Part shown: positions 9,539-20,263 of the stretch, piece by piece
Position numbering within the stretch: the stretch's first letter is position 1
How the letters are laid out: every line of letters starts with the position of its first letter
Source: Methanolobus vulcani
GTDB lineage: Archaea > Halobacteriota > Methanosarcinia > Methanosarcinales > Methanosarcinaceae
Assembly: GCF_900100715.1 (NCBI RefSeq)
Contig: NZ_FNCA01000005.1
Coordinates: 1 to 64,000, forward strand
DNA length: 64,000 nt
Reading direction: 5' to 3'
Position numbers and translations under genes: made by a program
Notes under the pieces: model-generated
The model's database searches: none
Seen by the model: only the letters and a program-made list of their open reading frames with translations
Told to the model about the DNA's origin: nothing

Positions 9539-9835
9539 ATGAGGATACAAAGTATAGAAAAAGTTCTGCCATGTATTGCAGATCCATGGAAACTAAGGAT
9601 CATCGCACATCTTGATGAGACACCTGACTTAGTCCTGATATCCAAATATCTCAATGGGAAGTACTCGGAAGAACTTGGAATGGTGGCACTGCGATTTGAA
9701 GAAAAAGAACTTAACTTTTTCAGGAATGCTCAGGTGACCATCAGAATGGTTGATTCTGAAGAAGAAGCTACTGAGCTTGTTAATAAAATACTGGTTACTG
9801 CATATCATAAAGCAATGATATCCGGTGATCTGTGA
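9539..9835 (+). CDS. Conserved-looking small hypothetical protein
   Basis: A 98-residue protein that I do not recognise. It is preceded by a TATA-like ttaaataccatatatc (about 9490-9505) and an excellent ribosome-binding site (aaggagagagaa), so expression is likely. Sequence features: a Cys at residue 12 (VLPCIADPW), a predicted beta-strand-rich middle (VALRFEEKELNFFRNAQVTI) and a helical C-terminus. No membrane segment or signal peptide. It is divergent from the HyuA-like gene. Confidence 0.6.
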   Translation: MRIQSIEKVLPCIADPWKLRIIAHLDETPDLVLISKYLNGKYSEELGMVALRFEEKELNFFRNAQVTIRMVDSEEEATELVNKILVTAYHKAMISGDL

Positions 9836-10009
9836 TATTGATGATGCACAGTATCCTTTAATACCTTTCAAATATCCCCATGAATTTACACCTGGTCTGA
9901 TCTGAAAATTGGGCCTCATGTTAAATGTTAATGATAAATCAATACTTTTTTAACTGAGCATACCGTAAGCCTAAGAACACGTTTTGAGATAAAAACAGAG
10001 GACTTTACG

Positions 10010-10585
10010 ATGGCAGATAAGAATATACTAGGTGGTAAAATACGTCAGATACGTGAAATGCAGAACATGTCCGTGGAAGATCTGGCAAATAACAGTAATA
10101 CAAGCGTAGAACTGATAAGTAAACTTGAAGACGGAGCACTTGTTCCTTCACTTACTCCGCTCATGCAGATCGCAAGAGCACTTGGAGTTCGTCTTGGAAC
10201 CTTCCTGGACGATGCACCACATACCGGACCGGTAGTTGTCAAAAACGGTGTGTCTGATAATGTTGTAAGATTCTCCGGCAACTGCGACACATGCGAGAAC
10301 AGCACACTTGATTTCTTCTCACTTGCTAAAGACAAAGCTGACAGGCACATGGAACCTTTCATTATAGATGTTCACCCAATATCAGGTGAAGCAAATCCAT
10401 CATCTCATGAAGGAGAGGAATTCATTTACGTGCTTAGCGGCCAGATAGAGATACTTTACGGAAAGGATAGCTTCACACTTTCAATGGGGGACAGCATTTA
10501 TTATGATTCCGTTGTACCTCACCATGTGCATGCAGCAGGTACTGAAGACGCAAAGATACTGGCAGTCGTATATGCACCTTATTAA
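10010..10585 (+). CDS. XRE-family transcriptional regulator with C-terminal cupin
   Basis: A 191-residue regulator: an XRE helix-turn-helix (residues about 8-62, [21 protein letters not shown]) and a cupin_2 domain (about 110-190, [19 protein letters not shown] and [16 protein letters not shown]). The cupin probably senses a small ligand. It is followed after 22 bp by a thioesterase and then an acyl-CoA synthetase, so it likely controls this operon. The same regulator type precedes another acyl-CoA synthetase at 22550-20264. Confidence 0.85.
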   Translation: MADKNILGGKIRQIREMQNMSVEDLANNSNTSVELISKLEDGALVPSLTPLMQIARALGVRLGTFLDDAPHTGPVVVKNGVSDNVVRFSGNCDTCENSTLDFFSLAKDKADRHMEPFIIDVHPISGEANPSSHEGEEFIYVLSGQIEILYGKDSFTLSMGDSIYYDSVVPHHVHAAGTEDAKILAVVYAPY

Positions 10586-10607
10586 TCAAGACCAGAAGTA
10601 GATAAAA

Positions 10608-11024
10608 ATGTTCAAAACAACTGTTACTCCACGATTTGGCGACATAGACGGACTGAAACACGCCAACAACATTGCCATTGCCATATGGTTCGAACAGGCC
10701 AGAAACCCGGTTTTCAGGTTGTTCACACCTGACCTTGACCTGAGCTATGAGAACTGGAAACTCATCATGGCAAGGACAGAGTATGATTATGTAGGAGAGA
10801 TGTTCTACGGATACGACGTTGATATTATCAGCTACATATCAAGGATAGGTAACTCTTCTTTTGTAGTTACACAGGAAGCATGGCAAAACGGAACAAAGGG
10901 AGCTATTGGCAGGTCAACGATCGTGCACTATGACTTTATGAACAAGAAGTCAGTGCCAATTCCTGATGATATCAGGAAAGAGCTTGAAAAGCACCTGCAG
11001 GACGAAGATAACAGTTGCAAATAA
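10608..11024 (+). CDS. 4-hydroxybenzoyl-CoA thioesterase-type acyl-CoA thioesterase
   Basis: A hot-dog-fold protein of 138 residues. FGDIDGLKHANNIAIAIWFEQAR matches the catalytic region of the 4HBT/YbgC family, with the acidic residue and the HxNN segment. It hydrolyses an acyl-CoA to acid and CoA (family knowledge). It is the middle gene of the regulator-thioesterase-synthetase operon: 22 bp after the regulator and 28 bp before the synthetase. A thioesterase paired with a ligase suggests control of an acyl-CoA pool. Confidence 0.8.
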   Translation: MFKTTVTPRFGDIDGLKHANNIAIAIWFEQARNPVFRLFTPDLDLSYENWKLIMARTEYDYVGEMFYGYDVDIISYISRIGNSSFVVTQEAWQNGTKGAIGRSTIVHYDFMNKKSVPIPDDIRKELEKHLQDEDNSCK

Positions 11025-11052
11025 GTTGTAAATAAATCCTGGAGATTTAATC

Positions 11053-12699
11053 ATGCCTTTTACAAATGATACAATAGGTGACTTTTTCGAGAAAACTGCC
11101 ATGAATGACCCCGACAGGGAATTCATGATATACCCTGACAGGGATCTGAGGTTCACCTATAAAGAATTTGATGAACGAGTTAATATGCTGGCTAAAGGCC
11201 TGCTGGAACTTGGTATAGAAAAGGGGGATCATGTTGGTATATGGGCTACCAATGTACCTGACTGGCTTACTTTCCTGTTTGCCACAGCAAAAATAGGAGT
11301 TGTTCTGGTCACTGTGAACACCTCATACAAGATACATGAGGTCGAGTATGTGATGAAACAAGCAGACTTGAAAGCCATTGCTATTATTGATGGTTTCAGG
11401 GACGTAAGTTACATTGAGACGATCTATGAACTTGTTCCTGAACTTAAAAACCAGAGCCGCGGAAATCTTAGAAGTGAAAAATTCCCACACCTGAAGAATG
11501 TTATTTTCATAGGACAGGAAAAGCACCGTGGAATGTACAGCACCAGAGAACTGTTCCTTCTGGGACAGCATGGCACTGATGAAGCGATCCGCAACATCAT
11601 GAGGACACTGGACAAAGATGATGTCATCAACATGCAGTACACTTCCGGTACAACCGGTTTCCCCAAAGGTGTTATGCTGACACACTACAATATTCTTAAT
11701 AATGGTTACTACATTGGTGACCGGCAGAAATTCACAGAAGAGGACAGGCTATGTCTTCCGGTACCACTCTTCCACTGTTTCGGAATAGTGCTTGGTGTAC
11801 TTGCAACACTGACCCACGGTGGTACACTTGTCATGCTTGAGCTCTTCGATCCGCTTATGGTACTGGCTGCGGTACAGAAAGAGAAATGTACAGCTCTCTA
11901 TGGTGTTCCGACAATGTTCATTGCAGAGTTCAGCCACCCAATGTTCAAGATGTTCGACCTTACATCACTCAGAACCGGTATTATGGCAGGTTCACCATGT
12001 CCGATCGAGGCTATGAAGCGTGTTATCAATGAGATGCACTGTAAGGATATCACAATTGCCTACGGGCTCACCGAAGCATCACCGGTATTCACACAGACAA
12101 GTACTGATGATACAATTGACCGTCGTGTAAGTACAGTGGGAACATCCATGCCTGAGATCGAGGTTAAGATCGTTGACCCGGAAACCGGCGAGACTGTCGG
12201 GCCGAACGTGCAGGGAGAAATATGCTGTCGTGGTTACAATGTCATGAAAGGATACTACAAGATGCCTGAGATGACAGAAATTGCCATTGATAAGGACGGA
12301 TGGCTCCATAGTGGTGATCTTGCAACTGTTGATGAAGATGGTTATTATAAGATAACAGGCCGTATAAAGGACATGATCATCCGTGGCGGAGAGAATATCT
12401 ACCCAAGAGAGATCGAAGAATTCCTTTTCACCATGCCAGGTATCAAGAATGCACAGGTTGTCGGTATACCTGATGAGAAATATGGTGAGATAGTTGGCGC
12501 ATTTATAGTTAAAGCTGAGGATTCTGACATTACAGAAGAGGATGTCAGGGACTTTGGTCTTGCAAGAATTGCACGCTATAAGGTTCCAAAACATGTATTC
12601 TTCGTTGAAGACTACCCACTAACTGCAAGCGGAAAGATACAAAAGTTCAAACTCAGGGATCTTGCTGTGGAACTCCTTAAAGAGAAAAACGACCAGTGA
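11053..12699 (+). CDS. AMP-forming acyl-CoA synthetase (FadD/AMP-binding family)
   Basis: An adenylate-forming ligase of 548 residues, full length. Motifs: P-loop [17 protein letters not shown] (about 195), YGLTEASP, the hinge region [34 protein letters not shown], and the C-terminal catalytic lysine in TASGKIQK. It activates a carboxylic acid to acyl-AMP and then acyl-CoA. The ribosome-binding site ctggag precedes the ATG. It is the last gene of the operon, followed by a hairpin-type terminator. The substrate cannot be read from the sequence; medium-chain or branched acids are plausible. Confidence 0.85.
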   Translation: MPFTNDTIGDFFEKTAMNDPDREFMIYPDRDLRFTYKEFDERVNMLAKGLLELGIEKGDHVGIWATNVPDWLTFLFATAKIGVVLVTVNTSYKIHEVEYVMKQADLKAIAIIDGFRDVSYIETIYELVPELKNQSRGNLRSEKFPHLKNVIFIGQEKHRGMYSTRELFLLGQHGTDEAIRNIMRTLDKDDVINMQYTSGTTGFPKGVMLTHYNILNNGYYIGDRQKFTEEDRLCLPVPLFHCFGIVLGVLATLTHGGTLVMLELFDPLMVLAAVQKEKCTALYGVPTMFIAEFSHPMFKMFDLTSLRTGIMAGSPCPIEAMKRVINEMHCKDITIAYGLTEASPVFTQTSTDDTIDRRVSTVGTSMPEIEVKIVDPETGETVGPNVQGEICCRGYNVMKGYYKMPEMTEIAIDKDGWLHSGDLATVDEDGYYKITGRIKDMIIRGGENIYPREIEEFLFTMPGIKNAQVVGIPDEKYGEIVGAFIVKAEDSDITEEDVRDFGLARIARYKVPKHVFFVEDYPLTASGKIQKFKLRDLAVELLKEKNDQ

Positions 12700-12755
12700 A
12701 CAAATACTCTGAGATTTTTAAATTAAACCAGATTAACTACAAAATAAAAAGGAAA

Positions 12756-12783
12756 TGATGTGTAATCACATCACTTTTCTTTT
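12756..12783 (+). terminator. Hairpin plus T-rich tail after the acyl-CoA synthetase operon
   Basis: Perfect 7-bp stem tgatgtg/cacatca with loop taat (12756-12773), then cttttctttt on the plus strand. It sits between the convergent synthetase and DUF2341 genes and covers the stop of the latter. Confidence 0.55.
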
Positions 12784-14756
12784 GATCTTCTTTTTTGAAT
12801 TAAGGAAATTGCTATTACTCCTGCAAGCCCTGCTATTGCCGACAATCCGGTGAATCCAGGAATACCGCTACTTCCACTGTTATTGTCTTCTACCGGTGCT
12901 GCTGCAACACTGGCATAAGCCTCGTAGTCCTCATAAACAGCAATGGATGTTCCCATGAATGCACTGTCATCTGCATAATAGTCTTCGATCTCAGAAAGAA
13001 GACTCTGCACATTAGCATCAGTCTGGAAATCCTTATTTACTGAAATGCCTATTAGCGCTTTTCCTCCTGATGCCCTTATCTCACCCATTCTGGAAGCCAC
13101 AGAATCAATGATATCTGACTTTGTCTCAGGATTTGTTTCTCCCAGTTCATATGTCTGAAGGATTATCAGATCAGCTGTTTCTGAAACTCCTGAAATGTCA
13201 GATAGCGTGTAAGATGCCGGGATATCAACAGCAATCGCAAGTTCATTACCTGCAATTTGCCTGACATCCTCAAGCAGAAGCAGGTTCAGAGCACATGCAT
13301 TGTCCAGATCGCCGGTACATGGATCAAGAGCGATGTCAACACCGTCAAATGCTGAGAGTGACTTGCTGTTATAGTCGATTATCTCTTGAAGCACGTTCTT
13401 TACAAAAATAGAATTATCCTCATTGGTAGCACTATTTGGATCATTGAAGATCATTGCATAGACCTGCATGTCATTGTCATGTGCCGTCTTGACGAATCTC
13501 TCAAGGTTCCAGATATTGTCTTCGTTGGTCAGAACCATGATAGTGTTCAGTCCGCTGTTCTTCAGTTCAATAATAGCATTCTCGTCATAATCAGTTGTAT
13601 TAAAAATGCTTATTGCTGTCATAATACCACTGGCAGGTGTTATGTTTATTCTTGCCGGGGTTTCCACAGTGGCTGCTTCATTGTTTTCCTGCATTGAACC
13701 TTTCATTGTTACAGTAGGTTCATCTGGAACAAAATTACGTACATAGGCATAGTCAATGGATACATAACCTGTATTATCGGAAACATCCGAGTATGAATTT
13801 GCAGATATGTACACCATCATATCTCCGACCGGGACATAATTGTTTTCCTCGGTAGATGCAAGATCCATTTTGCTGTCCCTTACACCGTCCTTATACATGG
13901 CTATCTTTCCAAGTTTGTCCTCCATGTACCAGGCAACTCCGATAGTATACCAGTCACCTTCCACCACATTGATATCTGTCAGATCTGAAGGATAATATCT
14001 CACATCCGCCTTATCATTTATAAGTGTCCAGCTAATCTTTGTTTCATTCTGGAGCTCGGATACGGCCAGTATCTGATTCTTTGTTTCTTTCTGAGGATCA
14101 ACAAATCCCTGTGATATCACAGGACCCCTGCTGTCAGTACCTGTAGTTGTTTTTGATCTCCTGACCACGAACATGGAATTTATAGGGAACTCGTCCTTGG
14201 ATTTTATGCTCGAAACATCTTCGGGATGGAACTTTGGCACAATGAGTTTGCACACACCGCTGCCTACTTTCTGCTCCCCACCGCCGGTAGTGAATGATTC
14301 CCAATTGCTGAAAACACTGGTACCACTGAAAGAATCAAAGAACTCAAAGGTTGTGACACCATTTGAAAGGTCGCTTGCTTCAGGATTACCATAATACATA
14401 GTAATCGTAGTACTGCTTGCGGCAGGAATTGAAGGCACCTTTACCCATATGGTTGCTTCCTCCTTATTGGCATCCCATTCTTCTATCCAGTATTTAAGCT
14501 GTGTATCACCTGCTGTAAAACGTATGTCTTCACCCGCAGACTGGGCAAGGGAAAAATCAAAATTAGAGCTGTTCAGGATAATAGGAACCTGATAATTTGT
14601 CAGGCTGCTACCTGAATTCTCATTAATGATTATATCTTCTGAATAATTCCACTCCCCTCCACCTGAATATGCAAGTGTTGCTGCTGCGCATGTTTGCACA
14701 AATATCAAACTAACGACTAACAGTAATGTAGTACCAATAAAACTCCTAAATGACAT
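12771..14756 (-). CDS. Secreted surface protein: signal peptide, DUF2341, TIM-barrel-like region, PGF-CTERM-like anchor
   Basis: A 661-residue exported protein. The signal peptide is at about 1-26 (LLLVVSLIFVQTCAAA). Next is a DUF2341 domain (about 30-130; NSSNFDFSLAQSAGEDIRFT and TITMYYGN) running into a concanavalin-like lectin region to about 350. Residues about 365-615 resemble a glycosidase-like TIM barrel (FDGVDIALDP, ALIGISV). The end is Ser/Gly-rich, then GIPGFTGLSAIAGLAGVIAI and RRSKEK, an archaeosortase-type C-terminal signal. It probably binds or cleaves cell-surface polysaccharide (inference). It is monocistronic. Confidence 0.75.
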   Translation of the reverse strand: MSFRSFIGTTLLLVVSLIFVQTCAAATLAYSGGGEWNYSEDIIINENSGSSLTNYQVPIILNSSNFDFSLAQSAGEDIRFTAGDTQLKYWIEEWDANKEEATIWVKVPSIPAASSTTITMYYGNPEASDLSNGVTTFEFFDSFSGTSVFSNWESFTTGGGEQKVGSGVCKLIVPKFHPEDVSSIKSKDEFPINSMFVVRRSKTTTGTDSRGPVISQGFVDPQKETKNQILAVSELQNETKISWTLINDKADVRYYPSDLTDINVVEGDWYTIGVAWYMEDKLGKIAMYKDGVRDSKMDLASTEENNYVPVGDMMVYISANSYSDVSDNTGYVSIDYAYVRNFVPDEPTVTMKGSMQENNEAATVETPARINITPASGIMTAISIFNTTDYDENAIIELKNSGLNTIMVLTNEDNIWNLERFVKTAHDNDMQVYAMIFNDPNSATNEDNSIFVKNVLQEIIDYNSKSLSAFDGVDIALDPCTGDLDNACALNLLLLEDVRQIAGNELAIAVDIPASYTLSDISGVSETADLIILQTYELGETNPETKSDIIDSVASRMGEIRASGGKALIGISVNKDFQTDANVQSLLSEIEDYYADDSAFMGTSIAVYEDYEAYASVAAAPVEDNNSGSSGIPGFTGLSAIAGLAGVIAISLIQKRRSKEK

Positions 14757-14885
14757 TCTAACGCCGTCCTTATGTTTTTCTGCTAAGTTTGAGAAATAAA
14801 GTCTAAAGTATAATTTGTTGTGCGACTGTATAAATCTTGTGCATTTAAATATGACAAGTAATTGATAGAAATGAAAATAAAGACT

Positions 14886-15791
14886 TCAGGAATGACGATC
14901 AATAAAATGCCTGATCAATTGTCCTGATATACTTGTAGTTCCGGGAACATGGGGAATCTCATCTATCCTGTACCAACCTGCATCTTCGATCTCAAAGCCA
15001 TCGATCTGTATGTCACCTTCTGCATGCTCAGCAGTAAAACCTATCATGAGTGAATCCGGGAAAGGCCAGGGCTGGCTTCCAAAATACCTTATGTTTTTAA
15101 TTTTGATGCCTACTTCTTCCATTACTTCTCTGACAACAGCCTGCTCAATTGACTCACCTGGTTCAACAAAACCTGCAATGATACTGTATCTGCCCGGTGG
15201 GAAATGAGGAGAACGTGCCAGCAGGAGTTTATCCTCTTTTTCGATCATGACAATTATTGCAGGTGATATTTTTGGGAAAGATGTGAAACCACATTCAGGA
15301 CATTGTTTTGCTCTTTCTTTCTCTTTGAGTGACGTTCCATTTCCACACCTGCCACAATAAAGAGTATTTTTGTCCCACTCCATAATATGGACACCTTTTC
15401 CTGCAAGTGCAGTTAGCGTTTCTTCAAGAATGCCATTAAGTTCCCTGAGTCCCACAAAACACGTCTTTTCACTGAGTTCACAGACATCTGTCAGAGATGG
15501 ATCTTTGAAAGGGCCTTCAGATACTAATTCTCCTGTATCTTTTGAACCGTCAAGTTCCATGGAATAACATGATATCTCTTTGAGTTCCCCAAGATACTGG
15601 ACTCTTATCCCTGTGAAATTAAGATTCTCCATCTCTTTCATCAAAGGTAATCTGTAATTTCCTTCCTCACCTATAAGCAATAGCTCACGGTTCTTGAATG
15701 CAAAACAAAGGCTACCACTGTTGTCATCTTTTAGGGGTGGCCGGACCAGTGGCAGGAAATCCGGAGTTTGAATAGTGTCCTCTGAGCTCAT
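14886..15791 (-). CDS. nudC: NAD(+)/NADH pyrophosphatase NudC
   Basis: A 301-residue Nudix hydrolase with the NudC layout: an N-terminal domain, a four-cysteine zinc ribbon (YCGRCGN and QCPECGF, about 145-170), the Nudix box GFVEPGESIEQAVVREVMEEVG, and the downstream SQPWPFPDSLM signature (about 235-245) that distinguishes NudC from other Nudix enzymes. It hydrolyses NADH/NAD to NMN(H) and AMP, and in bacteria also decaps NAD-RNA. It is divergent from the phosphoglycerate mutase gene, with a 110-bp spacer. Confidence 0.9.
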   Translation of the reverse strand: MSSEDTIQTPDFLPLVRPPLKDDNSGSLCFAFKNRELLLIGEEGNYRLPLMKEMENLNFTGIRVQYLGELKEISCYSMELDGSKDTGELVSEGPFKDPSLTDVCELSEKTCFVGLRELNGILEETLTALAGKGVHIMEWDKNTLYCGRCGNGTSLKEKERAKQCPECGFTSFPKISPAIIVMIEKEDKLLLARSPHFPPGRYSIIAGFVEPGESIEQAVVREVMEEVGIKIKNIRYFGSQPWPFPDSLMIGFTAEHAEGDIQIDGFEIEDAGWYRIDEIPHVPGTTSISGQLIRHFIDRHS

Positions 15792-15901
15792 AACTGGATG
15801 AATAGATGTTCGGGATATTTATCAATGTTACCTTAAACCTTAAACTATTAATATACAACATACGAAATACTATAGAGTTAACGGGAATAAATGGGAATGA
15901 T

Positions 15902-16582
15902 ATGATGAATTATCTGATACTGGTAAGACACGGACAGTCCAGGTGGAATCTTGAGAACAGGTTCACAGGATGGGTTGATGTACCACTTAGTGAAAAAGGA
16001 ATAAAAGAAGCAATGGACTGCGCTGTTGAACTTGAGAATGTGGAAATAGATGTTGCATTTACGTCTAAACTCATAAGGGCGCATGAGACTCTTTTTCTTA
16101 TACTGGCAAAGCAGAAGAAAAGTGGTATTTTCCTTCATGAAAGCACTAAAAGAGATGAATGGTCACATCATCCTTCCAGATTTGAAGAAAGTGAAATCCC
16201 GATTTTTTCAAGCGATGCCCTGAATGAAAGATTCTATGGAGACCTGCAGGGACAGAATAAACAGGAAGCAAAAGAAAAGTTTGGCGAGGAACAGGTATTC
16301 ATCTGGAGAAGAAGCTATGATGTGCAACCACCCGGAGGAGAAAGTCTCAAGGACACATATGAGCGCACGATTCCCTACTTCAAAGAAGAAATTATTCCTC
16401 AACTGGAAAATGGGAAAACCGTCATTGTTTCAGCACATGGTAACAGCCTGCGCTCTGTGATAAAATACATTGAGAACATCAGTGATGAGGATATACCAAA
16501 ACTTGAACTTGCAACAGGTAAGCCAATATATTACCGGTTTGAAAATGGTGAATTTAGGAAAGAAGAAGAAATGAAAGAATAA
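15902..16582 (+). CDS. gpmA: 2,3-bisphosphoglycerate-dependent phosphoglycerate mutase
   Basis: A histidine phosphatase superfamily protein of about 226 residues. LVRHGQSRWNLENRFTGW is the phospho-histidine signature of the cofactor-dependent mutase; NERFYGDLQG, RRSYDVQPPGGES and VSAHGNSLRSV follow in the expected order. It interconverts 3- and 2-phosphoglycerate. The open frame extends upstream to 15806, but the ATG at 15902 (or 15905) matches the family start and has gggaatgat before it. Cofactor-dependent PGM is uncommon in archaea, so bacterial origin is plausible (inference). Confidence 0.85.
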   Translation: MMNYLILVRHGQSRWNLENRFTGWVDVPLSEKGIKEAMDCAVELENVEIDVAFTSKLIRAHETLFLILAKQKKSGIFLHESTKRDEWSHHPSRFEESEIPIFSSDALNERFYGDLQGQNKQEAKEKFGEEQVFIWRRSYDVQPPGGESLKDTYERTIPYFKEEIIPQLENGKTVIVSAHGNSLRSVIKYIENISDEDIPKLELATGKPIYYRFENGEFRKEEEMKE

Positions 16583-16654
16583 TGGTTTTGTAGAAATCTT
16601 TGCGTTTATGTTAGTTCACCAAATCAGTTGACAATTAAAGAACAATGTAATCAC

Positions 16655-16818
16655 CCGCCGAAGGCGGCACATTCCGATGCCGTAATATAAAAAAATCAAA
16701 TGAATTAGTGCAGTTATACTATAAATTCTACAGAAGTCCTGGAAGAAAGTATAAGATATTAGGCAAATTATTTTGCTTCGTCTTGTCGGAAAACGCCGGC
16801 TTCGCCGGACCCTTCGGG
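16655..16818. repeat. Three GC-rich mini-hairpins in an AT-rich spacer
   Basis: The 315-bp spacer 16583-16897 holds no gene. It contains three perfect short palindromes, each with a 3-nt GAA/TTC loop: ccgcc-gaa-ggcgg (16655-16667), ccggc-ttc-gccgg (16796-16808) and ccc-ttc-ggg (16810-16818). Their base composition is unlike the surroundings. They look like REP-type or mobile repeat units; function unknown. Confidence 0.5.
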
Positions 16819-16897
16819 ATCATTTAAGCTATTCACAATCTAAGATTTATCTATGATTTATCATAATAGCAGGATTTCTACAGAGCCAGAAGACGTT

Positions 16898-17290
16898 TCA
16901 CTCATATGGAGACACTTCATCTGGCATCGGGGATGTGTGCAGCACGCATTCATCACCATGTTTAATGAGTTCTTCGATGGACTGGCGGAGTATTGAAGGA
17001 TAAACAAGACCCACCTGTTCTTTGATAGCACGTCCTTTGCAGAAGAACTTAAAAGTTGGTGTTCCGCGAACTCCATATTTTCTTGCAGTCATTGGACTGT
17101 CAAGTCCGTTCATCATTACAAAAGTGCATGATTCATGAAACTCAATTGAATAGTCCCTGAAATATGGCTCTATCTCCTTGCAATGGACACAAGTTGGCAG
17201 ATAGAACATGACAACCATTGGTTTTTCCTGATTCTCAATAAGTTCTGCCCAGTTGGAATCATTAGCTTCTAAAATATTATTTTCAGCCAT
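16898..17290 (-). CDS. Thioredoxin-fold protein with CVHC active site
   Basis: A 130-residue thioredoxin-like protein: WAELIENQEKPMVVMFYLPT, then the dithiol CVHC (about residues 34-37, with C-terminal KEIEPYF), and the cis-proline strand RGTPTFKFFCKGR. CVHC differs from the usual CGPC, suggesting a different redox potential or a glutaredoxin-like role. It lies directly downstream of the vor operon but beyond its terminator, and uses its own ribosome-binding site (gggagaggat). Confidence 0.8.
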   Translation of the reverse strand: MAENNILEANDSNWAELIENQEKPMVVMFYLPTCVHCKEIEPYFRDYSIEFHESCTFVMMNGLDSPMTARKYGVRGTPTFKFFCKGRAIKEQVGLVYPSILRQSIEELIKHGDECVLHTSPMPDEVSPYE

Positions 17291-17342
17291 TTTTATCCTC
17301 TCCCATAATAGAGGCTACTTAAAGATATTAAAATGTTATCTT

Positions 17343-17378
17343 CAAAAAAGAAATATAACAGGCATGAACACATGCCTG
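17343..17378 (-). terminator. Terminator of the vor operon
   Basis: Perfect 8-bp stem caggcatg/catgcctg with a 4-nt loop (17359-17378), followed on the minus strand by ttatatttcttttttg. It lies 28 bp beyond the vorA stop. Confidence 0.7.
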
Positions 17379-17405
17379 AATTAAAGATTTACTTTATTAA
17401 CGAGT

Positions 17406-18827
17406 TCAGATATTCTCTTTTGCCCACACAGCTGCTGCTTCCAGAACTGCATGGTTAAGTGGAATAAGCTTTGGTTTCTTGGCAAAGGTCTCAGCAAGAG
17501 CTGCCTTGAAATGTTTCTCTTCAAGTCCTGTGATTCCAAGAGCCATGATAACTCCAAGCATTACAGTGTTTGCAGCCTTCTCTGAACCCGCGTCACCTGC
17601 GATCTTAACAGCAGGAACAGCTATGCCTTTTACACCTTCAGGAATATCGCATTCTCCAATCGTTGAGTCATAGAGAATGTACCCTCCTTCTCTTACATCA
17701 GCAGTGAACTTTTCCAGTGAAGGACGGTTCATTGCCACAAGTACATCAGGTGTGTAGACCACAGGAGACCCAATGGATTCACCTGAAACTACAACTGAAC
17801 AATTGGAAGTTCCACCACGCTGCTCAGGACCGTATGACGGGTACCATGAAACAAAGCGCTGTGCATCGCAACCTGCATGTGCAAGGGTCAGACCCATACT
17901 CAATACTCCCTGACCACCGAAACCTGCTGCCTTTATCTGTACCTCAGGGAATGAAGGATCAAGTTTTGCATCAGGTGATGATTCGGTCTCAAGGTTGAAA
18001 AGGTCATCAATCGACTTCTTCTCAAATACACTGTCGCCTCTGCAAAGTGATTCAGTCTCATCGGTAAGGTCTCTGAAATTACCAAGAGGGAATTCCTTTT
18101 CCATCTGCTCATTTACAAAAGCAGTGCTCTGTTCGGAATTCTGTCTCAGGTTGGTTGGACATGTGGAAAGGATCTCCACAAATGCATACCCTTTACCGTC
18201 ACGCTGAATTTCAAGTGCTTTACGGATAGCTTTGCGTGCCTTTCTTATGTGGGATATATCGGAAACTGAAACTCTTTCTATGAAAACAGGAGCCTTCAGG
18301 TTGTTGAGAAGCTCGCACATATGCAGCGGATAACCTGCAAATCTTGGGTCTCTTCCATCAGGACAGGTTACGGTCTTCTCTCCAATAAGGGTTGTAGGAG
18401 CCATCTGGCCACCTGTCATTCCGTAAACAGTATTGTTTACAAAGAATACTGCCATCTTCTCACCACGGTTGGCTGCCTGCATTGTCTCATTAAGACCAAT
18501 TGATGCAAGATCACCGTCTCCCTGGTAAGCAATAACTACAGAATTATCCTGTGCCCTTGAAACACCTGTTCCCACAGCAGGAGCACGTCCGTGTGCTACC
18601 TGGATGTTTCCGCAGTCAAAGTAGTAGTAAGCAAAAACTGCACAACCAACAGGACTTATCATGACACTGCGGTCCTGTATTTCCAGATCATGCATTGCCT
18701 CACCAATAAGCTTGTGAATTACACCATGCCCGCATCCCGGACAATAGTGAGTTGCAGTTGGAGCTGCACCGCCCTTACGTGTATATTCAGAGTACAGACC
18801 AGCACTCTTAATGACTTTTTCTGCCAT
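17406..18827 (-). CDS. vorA: Ketoisovalerate ferredoxin oxidoreductase subunit VorA (TPP and gamma domains fused)
   Basis: 473 residues, close to the VorA length described in Methanothermobacter. Residues about 20-250 form the TPP-binding beta part ([14 protein letters not shown], then the TPP motif [20 protein letters not shown]). Residues about 295-470 form the gamma part ([17 protein letters not shown]). It oxidatively decarboxylates branched 2-oxoacids to acyl-CoA, reducing ferredoxin, or runs in reverse. vorB ends 2 bp upstream, and its last codons provide the ribosome-binding site ggggaggag. Related Kor or Ior enzymes have separate beta and gamma subunits, which favours Vor. Confidence 0.82.
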   Translation of the reverse strand: MAEKVIKSAGLYSEYTRKGGAAPTATHYCPGCGHGVIHKLIGEAMHDLEIQDRSVMISPVGCAVFAYYYFDCGNIQVAHGRAPAVGTGVSRAQDNSVVIAYQGDGDLASIGLNETMQAANRGEKMAVFFVNNTVYGMTGGQMAPTTLIGEKTVTCPDGRDPRFAGYPLHMCELLNNLKAPVFIERVSVSDISHIRKARKAIRKALEIQRDGKGYAFVEILSTCPTNLRQNSEQSTAFVNEQMEKEFPLGNFRDLTDETESLCRGDSVFEKKSIDDLFNLETESSPDAKLDPSFPEVQIKAAGFGGQGVLSMGLTLAHAGCDAQRFVSWYPSYGPEQRGGTSNCSVVVSGESIGSPVVYTPDVLVAMNRPSLEKFTADVREGGYILYDSTIGECDIPEGVKGIAVPAVKIAGDAGSEKAANTVMLGVIMALGITGLEEKHFKAALAETFAKKPKLIPLNHAVLEAAAVWAKENI

Positions 18828-18829
18828 TT

Positions 18830-19888
18830 TTACTCCTCCCCTGCGATCTTTCTGATACTGTCAAGGACCTGGTCCATTGTTATCAGATTTCCACCCATGC
18901 GGTATACAAGATCAGTTGGCCTGCTGCATTCGATTGCCAGTTTAATATCTTCGAGCATCTGTCCGTTACTCATCTCAACTGAGACAAAAGTACATTCCCT
19001 TGAATCTGCAATTGCTTTCAGTTCTTCTTTTGGGAACGGGAATAAAGTCTTTGGCCTGAAAAGACCTACTTTGATTCCTTCTTTTCTAGCCTGGTCAACA
19101 GCGGATCTGCATATACGACTGCTGATACCATATGAAACAAGAATGATATTTGCATCCTTTGTCATGTAGTCCTCGTAATCGACTTCCTGCTCCTCGATAG
19201 TAGCATACTTCTCCTGGATCTCGTAGTTGAACTCTTCAAGCTGGTTGAAATCAAGGAAAATGGAAGTTACAAGGTTCTCTCTGGTTTCTTCTGTGCCGCT
19301 TACAGCCCATTCATTGTCAATTTCAGGTTTTACTGAAACTTCAGGGAACTGCAGGGACTCGACCATCTGTCCGAGGACACCGTCAGCCAGTACAACAACA
19401 GGATTGCGGTACTTGAAAGCGAGTTCAAATCCCTTGATAACAAAGTCACACATTTCCTGCACGGAGTTTGGAGCCAGTACTATGTTCTTGTAGTTTCCGT
19501 GTCCTCCACCCTTTACAACCTGATTGTAATCTCCCTGCTCAGGTCCGATATTTCCAAGACCAGGACCTGCTCTCATAATATCGACTATGACACATGGGAG
19601 TTCAGCTCCTGCAATATAGGAAACTCCTTCCTGTTTCAGGCTGATTCCCGGACCGGATGATGCGGTCATGACCCTGTGACCTGTGGATGCTGCACCGTAG
19701 ACCATATTGATTGCAGCTTCTTCTGATTCTGCCTGTACAAATTTCCTTCCAAGCTTAGGGAAATACTTGGAAGCTTCCTGCAATATCTCACTTGCAGGGG
19801 TGATAGGATAACCGAAATAACAGTCACAGCCAGCGTATAGTGCACCTATAACAGCCGCTGTATTACCTTTTACTAATTGTGTTGCCAT
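18830..19888 (-). CDS. vorB: Ketoisovalerate ferredoxin oxidoreductase subunit VorB (alpha)
   Basis: 352 residues, the usual VorB length. The alpha/pyrimidine-domain signature is clear: [29 protein letters not shown] near 27 and [13 protein letters not shown] near 75, and the CoA-interacting C-terminal region [10 protein letters not shown]. It forms the complex with VorA and VorC. It lies 15 bp downstream of vorC and 2 bp before vorA, so the three genes are one transcript. Confidence 0.85.
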   Translation of the reverse strand: MATQLVKGNTAAVIGALYAGCDCYFGYPITPASEILQEASKYFPKLGRKFVQAESEEAAINMVYGAASTGHRVMTASSGPGISLKQEGVSYIAGAELPCVIVDIMRAGPGLGNIGPEQGDYNQVVKGGGHGNYKNIVLAPNSVQEMCDFVIKGFELAFKYRNPVVVLADGVLGQMVESLQFPEVSVKPEIDNEWAVSGTEETRENLVTSIFLDFNQLEEFNYEIQEKYATIEEQEVDYEDYMTKDANIILVSYGISSRICRSAVDQARKEGIKVGLFRPKTLFPFPKEELKAIADSRECTFVSVEMSNGQMLEDIKLAIECSRPTDLVYRMGGNLITMDQVLDSIRKIAGEE

Positions 19889-19903
19889 GTTCTCACCTTA
19901 AGT

Positions 19904-20137
19904 TCAATCGTCCTTAAGCGGAATGTGTATCTCTATGGCAAGCGGCTCAGGACAGGTATAATAACAGTTAGAACAACCTGTGCAGCCCTCACCTGCATAT
20001 TCTATGTAATGGTATCCTCTCTCGTTGAGATCGTCACTCATTTTCAGGACACCCTTGGGACATGCTACAATACAACGTCCGCAGGCTTTACACTCTATGA
20101 TATTGATAACCGGGTATGGTTCTTTTTTGCCTGACAT
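19904..20137 (-). CDS. vorC: Ketoisovalerate oxidoreductase ferredoxin subunit VorC (2x[4Fe-4S])
   Basis: 77-residue ferredoxin with two CxxCxxCxxxCP clusters: [12 protein letters not shown] (about 17-28) and [12 protein letters not shown] (about 53-64). It carries electrons between the TPP site of VorA and soluble ferredoxin. First of the three vor genes; the acyl-CoA synthetase gene ends 126 bp upstream on the same strand. Confidence 0.85.
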   Translation of the reverse strand: MSGKKEPYPVINIIECKACGRCIVACPKGVLKMSDDLNERGYHYIEYAGEGCTGCSNCYYTCPEPLAIEIHIPLKDD

Positions 20138-20263
20138 AATTCAAAGCCTCATTTTTGAATGAATAAAAATAATATCCCGGATACAGGAATATTCCCTAAA
20201 GCAATTGAATACCTATTTACTTTATGGTCCGGAATTTAAATGAAAAATGAATGAAAAGGAAAG

